Below are positions 1 to 10,440 of a DNA stretch of 64,000 bases, piece by piece (within the stretch, counting starts at the first letter, position 1; each line of letters starts with the position of its first letter). This stretch comes from Chondrus crispus (lineage: Eukaryota > Rhodophyta > Florideophyceae > Gigartinales > Gigartinaceae). Made by a program: the position numbers and the translations under genes. The stretch lies in assembly GCF_000350225.1 (NCBI RefSeq), contig NW_005179063.1:1-64000 (forward strand), in the 5' to 3' direction. Below the pieces are notes generated by a model. That model was not told where the DNA came from, made no database searches, and saw only the letters and a list, made by a program, of their open reading frames with translations.

Positions 1-549
1 AGAAGAGGGAAAGAGAGAGAGCGGGGGTCAGTGAATACGAGAACACTGTATATGTAAACATTGCGTCGAAATAAGACCTGCGAGGGGCTCATACTGAGTA
101 GGAGAACGGGGAGCCTGGGTAGCACAGAAAGGAAGGGTTGACGTTCCGATACGTGGTGAAGTTCTACGATGATGTGGAGAATTTGGCATAGTTAGTAGTG
201 GGTGTCAAGGAAGTAGGGTCATGAAATTAAGGGTGATTACGTGAGTTAGGGAAACACGTCGCTGTATGGCGTCAGAAGGGAATGGGGATGTGAATTTGAT
301 CTGTGGTTTGCCAGAGTCTGAATGAGGTGCAGGTTGAGCAATTTTGCTCTTGGTTGAAGTTATGAGTGTGCATCTCGAATTTGAGATTAGGGGGAGGAGG
401 GGGATTACGGGAACAAAGTTGTCCATGTACATTCCTAACAGTGGGGGCCGGTGGCTGTATACTTCCAAAAAATTCTTCGACCGACTTTCCTACGCTGACG
501 GCTTCCCAAGTCCAGGAAAATTCTAACTAATTGAAAACTCAATATTAAC
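1..549. other. No gene seen
   Basis: The sequence is unique within the window and only short open frames (60-87 codons) on both strands cross it, with no recognisable motif. From about 520 it grades into the AT-rich repeat that follows. Confidence 0.5.
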
Positions 550-2304
550 ATTAAATATATAATGATTACAACATGCGCTAATTAATAACGAAATCGCGTC
601 CCAAGGACGCGGGGGTTTGGAGCACCATTGTCTGGATGATGGTAGAGCTTGTGCAACAATTAAATGATCATTAAATATTAACCACAATTATTTACTAATT
701 ACAATATTTCTAATTACGGGATTAATGGAGTAGGAGATTAATTAATGTCTGACACTGTCAAGCAAGAGTTAAGAGCTGACACTGTCCAGCAATTACGCGG
801 ACAACTCCCACGTACAACGGTCGTCACACACGACCTCCATTCGAGTTGGTGTGCTTGTTTAATGCATTGGGTCTATTTATTTGCAGACTTATTACTGCAC
901 TCTAGGGCACTCTAGACTTCGTATTGTGACATTAGGGCTTAAAAGACGTAGTCGATTCCACGATAGATTGGCAAAGGATATATAAGTAAAGTTTGTTGTT
1001 CAGTAATAGTGGGGGATTTCTCGACTATAGAGCCCTGCCGGGCTCTCAAAAATATCAAGGTACATTGCGCAGGCTTGCAAGAGCAGGCAAGGTCTTTGGT
1101 ATGATATGCAATGTTCTGTCGTGCAACAAGATTTTCAAAAGCTGTATGGGTGGCCAGCCATACTGCAACTAATGTAATTTGTGCTAATTTTTTGGAGGTC
1201 GATTCCAGTATGGCTGGCCACCCATACAGCTTTTGAAAATCTTGTTGCACGACAAAAATGCAATGTATTACTCGTGGCGAACAAAACGCAATGTACTACA
1301 CGTGTAGATGACCGAAATGCAATGAAGTACACGTGGCGACCAAGACATTTATTAAATCGTAGTTAAATATTAATGTTAAGTATATGGTGTTTATGAAATG
1401 CATTAAGTCATGTCCGACAGTGTAACGTTCCGCGATCGCGTTCTAAGGACGCAAAGTTTCGAGGTACCATTGTTCGAATGATGGTACTGCTCGACATTAA
1501 TTAACCAGTAGTTAAATATTAAATTATTAACGTTAAATTTAAGAATTTTGATATTTTTTGGGACGTGATTTAAATATGATTCTAGTATGGTTGTCGCACG
1601 ACAAGATTTCATTTTGCTGTATGGGTGGCCAGCCATACTACAACTTTATTAAAATTTGATAACTTTCGGACGGTGATTCTAGTATGGGTGGCCACCCAGA
1701 CTAACATTTCCTGTATTGGTAATATAGTGCTGACCTGCGGCAGTGGGACAAAAACGGCTCTATATCAAACCTGGCATTATATGAAATTTCGACTTTTAAA
1801 TCCCACTTTTCTTGCATCACTGCTTTCGAAGTGTGGTTCCGTGAATTTCGATACCCTCCGATCCACCAAGAAGCGGGTGTTAATCGGATACTTTATTGCG
1901 TGGAAACTACGGTATGACCAATTGCCTGCGTCTCATTACGTATGGTGTGCTGTACTGTCGTCTGGATCAAACTACACGAAAATTCTAACTAATTGAAAAC
2001 TAAATATTAACATTAAATGTATAATGATTACAACATGCCCCAATTAATTACCAAACTGCGTCCCAAAGACGCAAGGGTTTGAAGCACCATTGTCTGGATG
2101 ATGGTAGAGCTTGTGCATCAATTAAATGATCATTAAAAATTACCTCAATTATTTACTAATTACAATATTTGTATTTAGGAAATTAATGGAGTAGGGGATT
2201 AAGTAATGTCTGACACAGTCAAGCAAGAGTTAATAGCTGACACTACCAAGCAATTATGCAGACAACTCCCACGTACAACGATTCTCACGCACGACCTCCA
2301 TTGA
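550..2304 (+). repeat. ~1.7-kb AT-rich dispersed repeat, copy 1
   Basis: This block recurs at 3215-4907 in the same orientation. From about 843 to the end the two copies align at a constant offset of 2596 bases; near the left end copy 2 lacks roughly 90 bases. Both copies end at the same point (acgacctccattga). Inside are sub-modules: a GCGTCC-aaggACGC motif followed by caccattgt-ctgg-atgatgg near 600, near 1435 in variant form and near 2065, and a long inverted repeat at 1117-1254. No coding pattern is visible; short ORFs such as 939-1250 merely translate the inverted repeat. The block could be a non-autonomous element or satellite; the sequence does not decide. Confidence 0.8.
1117..1254. 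repeat. Perfect 47-bp inverted repeat with 44-bp spacer
   Basis: The arm 1117-1163 is the exact reverse complement of 1208-1254, and the spacer is 1164-1207. The inner end of each arm is the quasi-palindrome GTATGGgTGGCCAgCCATAC; the outer end is TGTCGTGCAACAAG. A long hairpin could form in DNA or RNA. Identical arms inside otherwise drifting AT-rich sequence suggest recent formation or selection for pairing. Confidence 0.9.
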
Positions 2305-2760
2305 TTCCAAATTTTAAAAAAATGTCTTAGATTGGGTTCTGTGATCAGTGGTCACTGATCACAGACCAAAGAGGGGTGTCGTACAACACCTCCAAATCTG
2401 GGACACAACCGATTGAAACGGCAGCGCAATAATATCGAAAAAATATTTGCGTTAAGAGGATGGTACAGTTTTAGAAGACCTTAATATTAATAGAAAGTAC
2501 TTTAGATAGAGCAAGTCTGGCTTTAGGGCGGTAAAAATGTAGAAGGGTCTGTGGGTACAGAGCAATACTCGCGTTAATGGGATAGTACAGTTTTAGAAGA
2601 CCTCAATATTAAATGGAAAGTACTTCAGATAGAGGGAGACTGGCTATAGGGCGAAAAAACATTCAACGGGCCTGTGGGTAGAGCGCGTATCGCTCGTGGA
2701 GAAGTTGTCATCGCCAAAACTTAAGATTGCAATTTTTTTAAATGTTTTAACATTTTGGCC

Positions 2761-2972
2761 CTGTGATCAGTGGGTCTGTGATCAGTGGGTCTGTGATCAG
2801 TGGGTCTGTGATCAGTGGGTCTGTGATCAGTGGTCACTGATCACAGACCGGCGAAGGGTGTCGTACGACATCGTCCTTGCTGTAAAATTTGACAAAATTT
2901 TAGATTCCAAATTTTTTAGCAAATGGCCCTGTGATCAATGGGTCTGTGATCAGTGGTCACTGATTACAGACC
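2761..2972 (+). repeat. 15-bp TGATCA minisatellite fused to palindromes
   Basis: Four exact tandem units CTGTGATCAGTGGGT (2761-2820) run into a palindrome with arms GGTCTGTGATCAGTG and CACTGATCACAGACC around a central GT (to 2849), then the 12-bp palindrome TGTCGTACGACA. After about 80 bases the pattern repeats with one unit and an imperfect palindrome (2929-2972). A lone palindrome of the same type is at 2339-2367. The 184-codon ORF across the array only translates the repeat. Confidence 0.9.
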
Positions 2973-3214
2973 GGCGAAGGGTGTCGTACGACATCGTCAT
3001 TTTAAGAAATATTTACACCACAACCATACGCTTCCAGCCCCCCAAACGGTGCATGCACCTTTCCGCCCTGAGCCTTCCAGAACTCCGATCTCTCCACAAG
3101 CAGAGAGGCTCTACTGCAGGCTCACAAGAAGACTTCGTAATTTCGAACAACACTGTTATACAATTGTCGGATCTTGCTGTCATCGAAAGTTGTGTGAAAG
3201 CCATGTACGTGCGC

Positions 3215-4907
3215 ATTAAATATATAATGATTACAATATGCGTTAATTAATAACGAGATCGCGTCCTAAGGACGGCGGGTTTTGGAGCACCATTGTCTGG
3301 ATGATGGTAGAGCTTGTGCAACAATTAAATGATCATTAAATATTAACGTCAATTATTTACTAATTGCAATATTTCTATTTAGGGGATTGACGGAATAAGA
3401 GATTAATTAATAGCAGTCCCCGCGCACGACCTCCACTCCAGTTGGTGTGCTTGTTTAATGCATTGGGTCTATTTATTTGCAGACTTATTACTGCACTCTA
3501 GGGCACTCTAGACTTCGTATTGTGACATTAGGGCTTAAAAGACGTAGTCGATTCCACGATAGATTGGCAAAGGATATATAAGTAAAGTTTGTTGTTCAGT
3601 AATAGTGGGGGATTTCTCGACTATAGAGCCGTGCCGGGCTCTCAAAAATATCAGGGTACATCGTGCAGGCTTGCAAGAGCAGGCAAGGTCTTTGGTATGA
3701 TATGCAATGTTCTGTCGTGCAACAAGATTTTCAAAAGCTGTATGGGTGGCCAGCCATACTGCAACTAATGTAATTTGTGCTAATTTTTTGGAGGTCGATT
3801 CCAGTATGGCTGGCCACCCATACAGCTTTTGAAAATCTTGTTGCACGACAAAAATGCAATGTATTACTCGTGGCGAACAAAACGCAATGTACTACACGTG
3901 TAGATGACCGAAATGCAATGAAGTACACGTGGCGACCAAGACATTTATTAAATCGTAGTGAAATATTAATGTTAAGTATATGGTGTTTATGAAATGCATT
4001 AAGTCATGTCCGACAGTGTAATGTTCCGCGATCACGTTCTAAGGACGCAAAGTTTCGGGGTACCATTGTTCGAATGATGGTACTGCTCGATAATAATTAA
4101 ATAGTAGTTAAATATTAAATTATTAACATTAAATTTAAGATTTTTGATATTTTTTGAGGGGTGATTTGAGTATGATTCTAGTATGGTTGTCGCGCGACAA
4201 GATTTCATTTTGCTGTATGGGTGGCCAGCCATACTACAACTTTATTAAATTTTGATAACTTTCGGACGGTGATTCTAGTATGGGTGGCCACCCAGACTAA
4301 CATTTCCTGTATTGGTAATATAGTGCTGACCTGCGGCAGTGGGACGAAAACGGCTCTATATCGAACCTGGCATTATATGAAAATTGAAATTTCGACTTTT
4401 AAATACCATTTTTCTTGCATCACTGCTTTCGAAGTGTGGTTCCGTGAACTCCGATACCCTCCGATCCACGAAGAAGCGGGTGTCCGTCGGATACTTAATT
4501 GCGTGAAAACTACGGTATGACCAATTGCCTGCGTCTCATTACCTATGGTGTGCTGTACTGTCGTCTGGATCAAACTACACGAAAATTCTAACTAATTGAA
4601 AACTAAATATTAACATTAAATGTATAATGATTAGAACATGCCCCAATTAATTACCAAACTGCGTCCCAAAGACGCAAGGGTTTGAAGCACCATTGTCTGG
4701 ATGATGGTAGAGCTTGTGCATCAATTAAATGATCATTAAAAATTACCTCAATTATTTACTAATTACAATATCTGTATTTAGGCGATTAATGGAGTAGGGG
4801 ATTAAGTAATGTCTGACACAGTCAAGCAAGAGTTAATAGCTGACACTACCAAGAAATTATGCAGACAACTCCGACGTACAACAGTCCCCGTGCACGACCT
4901 CCATTGA
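3215..4907 (+). repeat. ~1.7-kb AT-rich dispersed repeat, copy 2
   Basis: This is the second copy of the block at 550-2304, in the same orientation and with the same sub-module order, including the inverted repeat at 3713-3850. It differs from copy 1 by scattered substitutions and a deletion of about 90 bases near 3408. The gap between the copies (2305-3214) holds unrelated repeats and the TGATCA array; the gap after copy 2 holds similar material (4915-5320), so the larger arrangement looks like a decayed higher-order tandem of about 2.6 kb. Confidence 0.8.
3713..3850. repeat. Second perfect 47-bp inverted repeat
   Basis: The arms 3713-3759 and 3804-3850 are exact reverse complements and match those at 1117-1254. 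Flanking sequence in the two copies has point differences (for example near 3630-3665 against 1034-1069), whereas arms and spacer are unchanged. Confidence 0.9.
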
Positions 4908-5109
4908 CTTTAAATACTCGCGTTAATGGGATAGTACAGTTTTAGAAGACCTCAATATTAAGTGGAAAGTACTTGAGATAGAATGAGGCTGGGTTTAGGG
5001 CAAAAACGTTGTCAACGGGGCCGTGGGTAGAGCAGTTGTCGCTCGTGGCGAGGTTGTCATTGCCAAAACTTAAGATTGCAAATTTTAAAAAATGTTTTTG
5101 GTTTTGGAC

Positions 5110-5320
5110 CTGTGATCAGTAGGTCTGTGATCCGTGGGTCTGTGATCAGTGGGTCTGTGATCAGTGGTCACTGATCACAGACCGGCGAAGGGTGTCGTAC
5201 GACATCGTCCTTGCTGTAAAATTTGACAAAATTTTAGATTCCAAAATTTTTAGCAAATGGCCCTGTGATCAATGGGTCTGTGATCAGTGGTCTGTGATCA
5301 GTGGTCACTGATCACAGACC
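5110..5320 (+). repeat. TGATCA minisatellite and palindromes, second array
   Basis: Three 15-bp units (5110-5154) and a palindrome (to 5183) are followed by the TGTCGTACGACA palindrome, a TTTGACAAAATTTTAGATTCC spacer, then a second set (5263-5320). Unit order and spacer match the array at 2761-2972, so the whole cassette has been copied, with one unit fewer in the first set and one more in the second. Confidence 0.88.
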
Positions 5321-5649
5321 GGCGAAGGGTGTCGTACGACATCGTCCTTGCTGTAAAATTTGACAAAATTACATCATAGTTAAATATATAGTGTATATAA
5401 TATGCATTAATTAATGTTCGACAGTGTAACGTGTTATAGATTGCATTTTGATCACCACGTGTCATACAAAGCATTTCTGTTCGCACGTGTAATAAGTTGC
5501 GTTAGGGTGATTTTTGGTAATGTTTTGGGTGGTGATTTGGGTGTGATTCTAGTGCGGTTGTCGCGCGACAAGATTTCATTTTGCTGTATGGGTGGCCAGC
5601 CATACTACAACTTTACTAAAATTTGATAACTTTTCGGAGGGCAATTCTA

Positions 5650-5669
5650 GTATGGGTGGCCACCCATAC
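5650..5669. repeat. 20-bp perfect palindrome
   Basis: GTATGGGTGGCCACCCATAC is fully self-complementary. Imperfect versions occur at about 1619, 1683, 4214, 4277 and 5586, each preceded by an attctag or tttgct context. It is the core of the larger hairpins at 1117 and 3713. Confidence 0.9.
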
Positions 5670-6019
5670 TAACATTTCCTGTATTGGTAATATAGTGCTG
5701 ACCTGTGGGGGTGGGACGAAAATGGCTCTATATCGAACCCGGCACTATAAGTAAATTGAATTTCGACTTTTTAAAGCCACTTTTCTTGCATCACTGCTTT
5801 CAAGGAACTCACTGCTTTCAAGGAACTCATGCAGGGCGCTATCACTCATACTGCACATCTGCACTAAAGATTCAAGTCTTACAAATGCCAAAACGCTTTA
5901 TGCTGGGACCACAGACGCAGTGACGGACCTGGAATACTGGGATAGTCCGTTGCTGCGTTGTTTTTTGTGTCTATCCCTATCCCCCTGCCCCTGCCGTCCT
6001 CTTGCTCTGCCCTCGTCCT

Positions 6020-6092
6020 TGTGCCGCCGCCGCCCCCGCCGCTGCCACCGCCGCTGCCACCGCCGCCGCCGCGACCACCGCCGCTGCCGCCA
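6020..6092. repeat. GCC-rich simple sequence
   Basis: An interrupted (CCG/CCA)n tract. Open frames in all directions here encode only Pro, Arg, Ala or Gly runs and are not evidence of a gene. Confidence 0.8.
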
Positions 6093-6199
6093 TTCGGCAC
6101 CAATCCCCTAAATCCCCTAATCGGATTGGTCTACTTCTTTTCTCGATCTGTTTATCGAAGATTGTGCTCTCACTGCCGTCCAAATCCGAAAGTCTAGCG

Positions 6200-7138
6200 A
6201 TGGCGGCCATGGCTGCGGCATCTCACAGCCGAGGTAAGGATAGATCTGTTGATTCGGCGTGAAGTCGCGGTCGTGTGTTGGACACGTTCTATTTGTTTGG
6301 CAGAGGCGTCTGATGCTATCATGATGTGAGCGACAGCGAGCGGTGGCGTGGGTGGCGTGGCGAAGAGGTCTTAACAGCCGGCGGGCGTCGTGCGACGGCT
6401 TTGACGGCGTGACAGGACGCGAGATAAGACGCGAGAAAGGGGCAGACGGAGTGTGGAGTCTAGAGTCAGGTGCGGAGAGAGAATTACAAGTGCCGGCCAG
6501 TTGGGAGACTGCGTGTCAAATGTAGAGTGGAATTATGGGAGTTGCGCATGCCAACAGCGGCGGCAAGTCTGGTCGGACCATCACAGAGGGCCAGTCGTGG
6601 GTCATGGCTCAGAGCAGCTAAGCCATTATCTCGAGTGATGGCTCGATTGTTTTCTGAAATGGATGAGGACATCAGATGCGGCAGGGACTCAATGAAGAAT
6701 CTACAAGACATCATTGACAACAAATCTTGGGCGTTGAAACGCGAAAAAGAAGCAGCCTTCGTCACGATTTGTACTTGCTGTGTTATCTGTCAATCTCACC
6801 AAGATCGGATCCGTCATCCACCATCGCTCGCCACTTGGACCTTGTCGGAGCGAACTGATACCATAACCCCTACTTCGCCGTTGCAGCATTATAGACTCGC
6901 GATGGCACCCCACACCTATACAACTCTGTGGATGTTCGCTCGCGGTCCCGCCCACGTGCTGAACAAGTCCGCTTGGGTTCGGATTTGCCTTCAAGCGTAT
7001 GCGATGATTCCGCTCCACCAGCTCTCAAAGTGTGGCCGCTCCACCGATGGATCCTTGAACATCTTCAGCGGCCGTGGATGTGCTGCAATTGTTCGGAGGG
7101 GGGCATGGAAGTCTGCGTACGATTCTGACAACACTTAG
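6200..7138 (+). other. Possible decayed gene, unrecognised
   Basis: An ATG at 6200 is followed by a possible splice donor (GAG|GTAAGG at 6234) and a pyrimidine-flanked acceptor (TTTGGCAG ending at 6303), giving a 70-nt candidate intron; but the joined frame stops at 6329. Further on, an open frame reaches 7138; around 6638-6750 its residues look protein-like (MDEDIRCGRDSMKNLQDII), while the rest does not. I recognise no family. This could be a broken host gene or chance open frames; there is no frame continuity or homologous copy in the window to support coding. Confidence 0.2.
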
Positions 7139-7500
7139 GCGAAATGTTGCTCTTCTATGACTGATCGAGGGCGGACGGCGGGGTCAGCATGGTGTTTGAG
7201 CTGGCGTGATATGGGGAAGAAAGAGGAGGTGCGGGCGCGGGGGTCGGGTGTGGGGGGAGGATTATGTTTGGGTGGTGGGGGTAGGGAGCGGGGATGGGTA
7301 CCAAGGGGATACGAAGGGAGGGCGGAACGGGTGAAGATGGAGGTTTTTTCTTTTTCCGTTTCGACAGGACAGAGGGAGGTGACGTCGTGGGACGGAGGAG
7401 CAAGCTTGGGGAATGGTAGGAAGGGGTCAGGCTGCACGCCGGTGCACATCTCAACGAAGTCGTGCAGCACGTCCTTTGGACGAGCCTGCATGCTCTTCAC
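7135..7500 (-). other. 121-codon open frame, unrecognised
   Basis: The first ~35 residues (starting MKSMQARPKDVLHDFVEM) look like ordinary protein, and the remainder is Pro/Ser-rich. There is no known motif. A competing 115-codon frame lies on the other strand. It could be an exon of a gene cut by element A, whose LTR begins at 7886, but no splice evidence was found. 7501-7885 holds nothing recognisable. Confidence 0.2.
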
Positions 7501-7885
7501 ATAACACGCTCCCCGCGGTCACGAGCAAGTAGAGCCTAGGAATTATATACGAGCTGAGTCTCCCGGACGCGCTCGTGCACAGATCGTCGCAGATAGGGGC
7601 GCCTGGGCGCGCGCTCTCCATGACGAACATTTCTCTCTCGCGGGCTGTCCGTGTGCAGCGCGCGGCACAGGCGCTGCGGGATGTGATTTATTTCTGTAAT
7701 AAAGATATTTATATTCATAGATCAGTATTAGGACTCGGGCATACGTGCCACGCCGCATGAGCGTGTGGTAAAAGTGAACCGCGGGCGCTCAGCGAGAGAT
7801 TCCTTCTTTCGACGATTCAGTTGTCTTTCGACGAGTTATCCAGCGTCGAGGTGATGTCCAAGCCGTAATCAGCCTGTCATAGATC

Positions 7886-8504
7886 TGTAGTATAACTACA
7901 AAAGAATTAGATTAGAAATTGGATCCGGCTCTGTAAGGCACGAACCTTACAGACAGCCGGTACCACACGTGTACGGGGGCACGCGCCCCCACGTGTACTA
8001 TACGTGTACGACACGTATACAGTCAGCCCCGTCGGCTGACAGTGCCGACTACAGTAGTGCCCCAAAGTACAGTACGTACTGTACTAAGTTACGATAGACT
8101 AATTGTACATTAAATGACGGAGCGGACCGGCGGCGGCGAAGGGGACAAGCACGGACTTGTCCACGACCTACCGCCTAGGTCTGACTTCCAGCTTATCCTT
8201 AGGAAGCTTCCGTTAGCTACCTTAAGGCGAGACCGAGCGCGGGTAGAGGACGCGCGAGCACGCGAGCGAGCCTAGATCCACCTCCGCCCGTCAGCGCTGG
8301 AACGTAACCCAGCGCTGCTCCGGGGCGTCGAGGCGTAGATCGGCTCGCGCGTGTGCGCGTCCTCCCCCCGATCCCGCTCTACCACGCTACCCGGGCCCGT
8401 GCTCCGGTTTCGTTAGCTGGTCCGACTTCCCCCGTCTTCTCGTACGTACGGGTCTTCCAGGACTAAGCATACACCCCTATCCGTTTAGGGGTGTTTATGC
8501 TACA
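7886..8504 (+). repeat. Element A 5' LTR
   Basis: 619 bp, beginning TGTAGTATAACTAC and ending TTTATGCTACA. The left half is a chain of short hairpins: ccggct-ctgtaagg / ccttacag-agccgg (7925-7960), tatacgtgt/acacgtata, gtcagcc/ggctgac, and the 20-bp palindrome agtacagtacgtactgtact (8066-8085). Promoter and polyadenylation signals for the element are expected here, but I cannot point to a clear TATA box. Confidence 0.95.
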
Positions 8505-8505
8505 G

Positions 8506-8523
8506 TGGTCTCCCGACCTAGAA
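8506..8523 (+). promoter_or_regulatory. Primer-binding site, element A
   Basis: TGGTCTCCCGACCTAGAA starts one base after the 5' LTR. It begins with TGG, the complement of a tRNA 3' CCA, and is positioned where minus-strand priming occurs. The identical 18-mer follows the 5' LTR of element B, and a one-mismatch version (TAG for TGG) follows that of element C. Which tRNA supplies the primer cannot be told here. Confidence 0.85.
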
Positions 8524-8580
8524 GACCCCGAGATCTTTCCGAGAAGACTTTCTTTTTCCTCCGCGTCCGTACGCGTCGAG

Positions 8581-10440
8581 ATGAGTCAAGAATACGCCCC
8601 CTCGATCCGCTCCGAACCGGCGGATCCGAGGGCGGCCGCTATGCACGCCCCATCACCGCCGTTCGGCGACGGCGACGCTGGTCTCCGAGACCGCGAACCG
8701 TCGCCGGAGTCCCCCGAAGGACAAGCAGCGGCGATGTTCGACCGCATCGCAGACTACATCGAGGAAGTCCGTACTTCCCTCCGCATCGACGTTACGGACG
8801 CCGTCTATTCGCGCTGCATGGACGAGCTCCGATCCATCCGCGAGGGGAGGTTCGACCGTGTCACCCAGTCGCTGGAGAATCTCCGAGCACTGGTCGACCA
8901 GTTGCAATCGCGACTGGTGCTCGTCGAAGACTCGCGTCCCGAGAACCCCGTTACGTATGGGGAAGGTCGTCCCGCGAGGCCGACCTCATCGAGACGTCCT
9001 GACGCTCGTCAACCCCCCTCGGCGGAGCAACTTGGTGCCTTCGCGCACCTCACCGCTGAGCTGGAGTCCACGCGGCAGCGTGCCCGTGACCTGGAACGTA
9101 CCATGGCCGCAAGGCTGCCCGGTGCCCCCACGAGAGGGCCCGGTGGTACCGTACCTCCGGACGCTGCCGCCCCGCAAGGATGGCGCCCAACTGTGGCCGA
9201 TCCCAGTCGAGACGCAGGAGAAAGAGGACCTCCGATGGACGCCAACGTCGCGTCCGAGTCCCAAGCTCTGCCACATGTCCCCGGAAACATGTGGCAGACG
9301 GGACGGGTGCCGTATCGTAACGACCCGGACCGTGGAGTAGCCGCTCGCGGATCCGGAGAACCCATGTTCTCCGTCGATCCCCGCTGGGGCGGCTACCCGC
9401 CGGTGGACCACACCGCGCGACCCGGACCGGTAGACGTCCGTACGCTACCCGTTACCCCGTTCGGCACGCTGGGTCCCGCTGAACCCGGACTCGAGCCGGT
9501 ACATACGATGATCCAAGAGTTCAGCGCCGTCGCTGACTATCGTATGTACCGCTTGGATAACACCTCGAGGATCGTTACCTCGGGTGATGCGGGACGGATC
9601 GCGAAGTACGTACAACGCTGTCGTGGGATCCGTCCCACGATGCGTAGCTTCGACGGTACGGACCCAGTCCAGCTGCTGCCGTTCTTGAAAGATATCCGGA
9701 TAACCTTCAACTCGCAACACCTGACGGAAGGTGTTGCGGTACGAGTTCTCGCGCACTTCTTAGAGCGCGACGCGGAGCGCCTGTATACGAGTTATACGAT
9801 GCGTAGCCTCCGCGCCGGCCAGCTCCACGACGACGTGAGCTGGCCGGGGCTCGTAAATCAACTCTTGAAACGCTACCTCACGGACGACGTGTTAGGTGAA
9901 GCGTACGACGCTGTCGCTACGGCGCGACAGAAACCCCACGAAACGGAGAGCACCTTTGCCGACCGGTTAGAAACTGCCGCGTTTCGGTGCACGGCAGTGT
10001 TCTCCGAACAATCCCTCGCGCACTACTTCGTGCGGGGACTCGCACCTGCGACCCGTGCCGCAGTTTCCGAGACCGTTCAGCGGCTGCCAAGCAGCCAGAA
10101 GACCGATCTACCGACTATCCGCCGCATCGCCACGGCGGAAGGGACTACGTACCGCGCCCGGCGCGGGTTACCTCTGCCGGACCCGAAACCGGCAGGGAAG
10201 GCTGGCAGGACTACGAAGTCCGCCGCAACAAGTTCGCCCGCTTCTACCCTCCATGTCGGGGAGGATGAGTGGCAGGCTGACCCTGTCCTCATTACGCAAG
10301 GAACGGGGCCCGTGGGAGGACGACCTCCCACGCCGATGTCGACCGGAACGACATCCAGTTACGCAACCGCCTTCGCGCACACTCCAAGAGTGGCAAGGGG
10401 TACGGACCCCCGGGTCGCAGAGCTCGACATCTCGAATTGA
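8581..10440 (+). CDS. gag: Gag (capsid part), element A
   Basis: Structural protein that packages element RNA into cytoplasmic particles. The open frame extends upstream into the LTR, but I take the ATG at 8581 (MSQEYAPSIRS), because element C has the same start (MSQEFEPSIRS). The 619 residues comprise a Pro/Ser/Arg-rich N-terminal half with a short charged helical stretch (about residues 45-115) and a Ty3-type capsid domain at about 345-545 (RSFDGTDPVQLLPFLKDI, then ETESTFADRLETAAF). The frame ends at TGA 10438-10440, yet the same frame reopens at once and runs through the zinc knuckle. Element C has CGA at this codon, so the stop is probably a C-to-T nonsense change in A rather than the natural end of Gag. 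Confidence 0.85.
   Translation: MSQEYAPSIRSEPADPRAAAMHAPSPPFGDGDAGLRDREPSPESPEGQAAAMFDRIADYIEEVRTSLRIDVTDAVYSRCMDELRSIREGRFDRVTQSLENLRALVDQLQSRLVLVEDSRPENPVTYGEGRPARPTSSRRPDARQPPSAEQLGAFAHLTAELESTRQRARDLERTMAARLPGAPTRGPGGTVPPDAAAPQGWRPTVADPSRDAGERGPPMDANVASESQALPHVPGNMWQTGRVPYRNDPDRGVAARGSGEPMFSVDPRWGGYPPVDHTARPGPVDVRTLPVTPFGTLGPAEPGLEPVHTMIQEFSAVADYRMYRLDNTSRIVTSGDAGRIAKYVQRCRGIRPTMRSFDGTDPVQLLPFLKDIRITFNSQHLTEGVAVRVLAHFLERDAERLYTSYTMRSLRAGQLHDDVSWPGLVNQLLKRYLTDDVLGEAYDAVATARQKPHETESTFADRLETAAFRCTAVFSEQSLAHYFVRGLAPATRAAVSETVQRLPSSQKTDLPTIRRIATAEGTTYRARRGLPLPDPKPAGKAGRTTKSAATSSPASTLHVGEDEWQADPVLITQGTGPVGGRPPTPMSTGTTSSYATAFAHTPRVARGTDPRVAELDISN

Noticed and set aside
2696-3250. 184-codon plus-strand ORF (repeated CDQWV)
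   Set aside because: It is a direct translation of the 15-bp minisatellite; 15 is divisible by three, so any stop-free unit stays open.
550-5700. Possible CRISPR-like array
   Set aside because: Units are adjacent without unique spacers, vary in length, and the context is eukaryotic with no cas-like genes.
5879-6262. Overlapping Pro-, Gly-, Arg- and Ala-rich ORFs on both strands
   Set aside because: All are produced by the GCC-rich simple sequence; no frame is favoured.
8506-8523. A tRNA gene near the LTR ends
   Set aside because: Only the 18-nt complement of a tRNA 3' end is present, in primer-binding position; no cloverleaf can be drawn around it.
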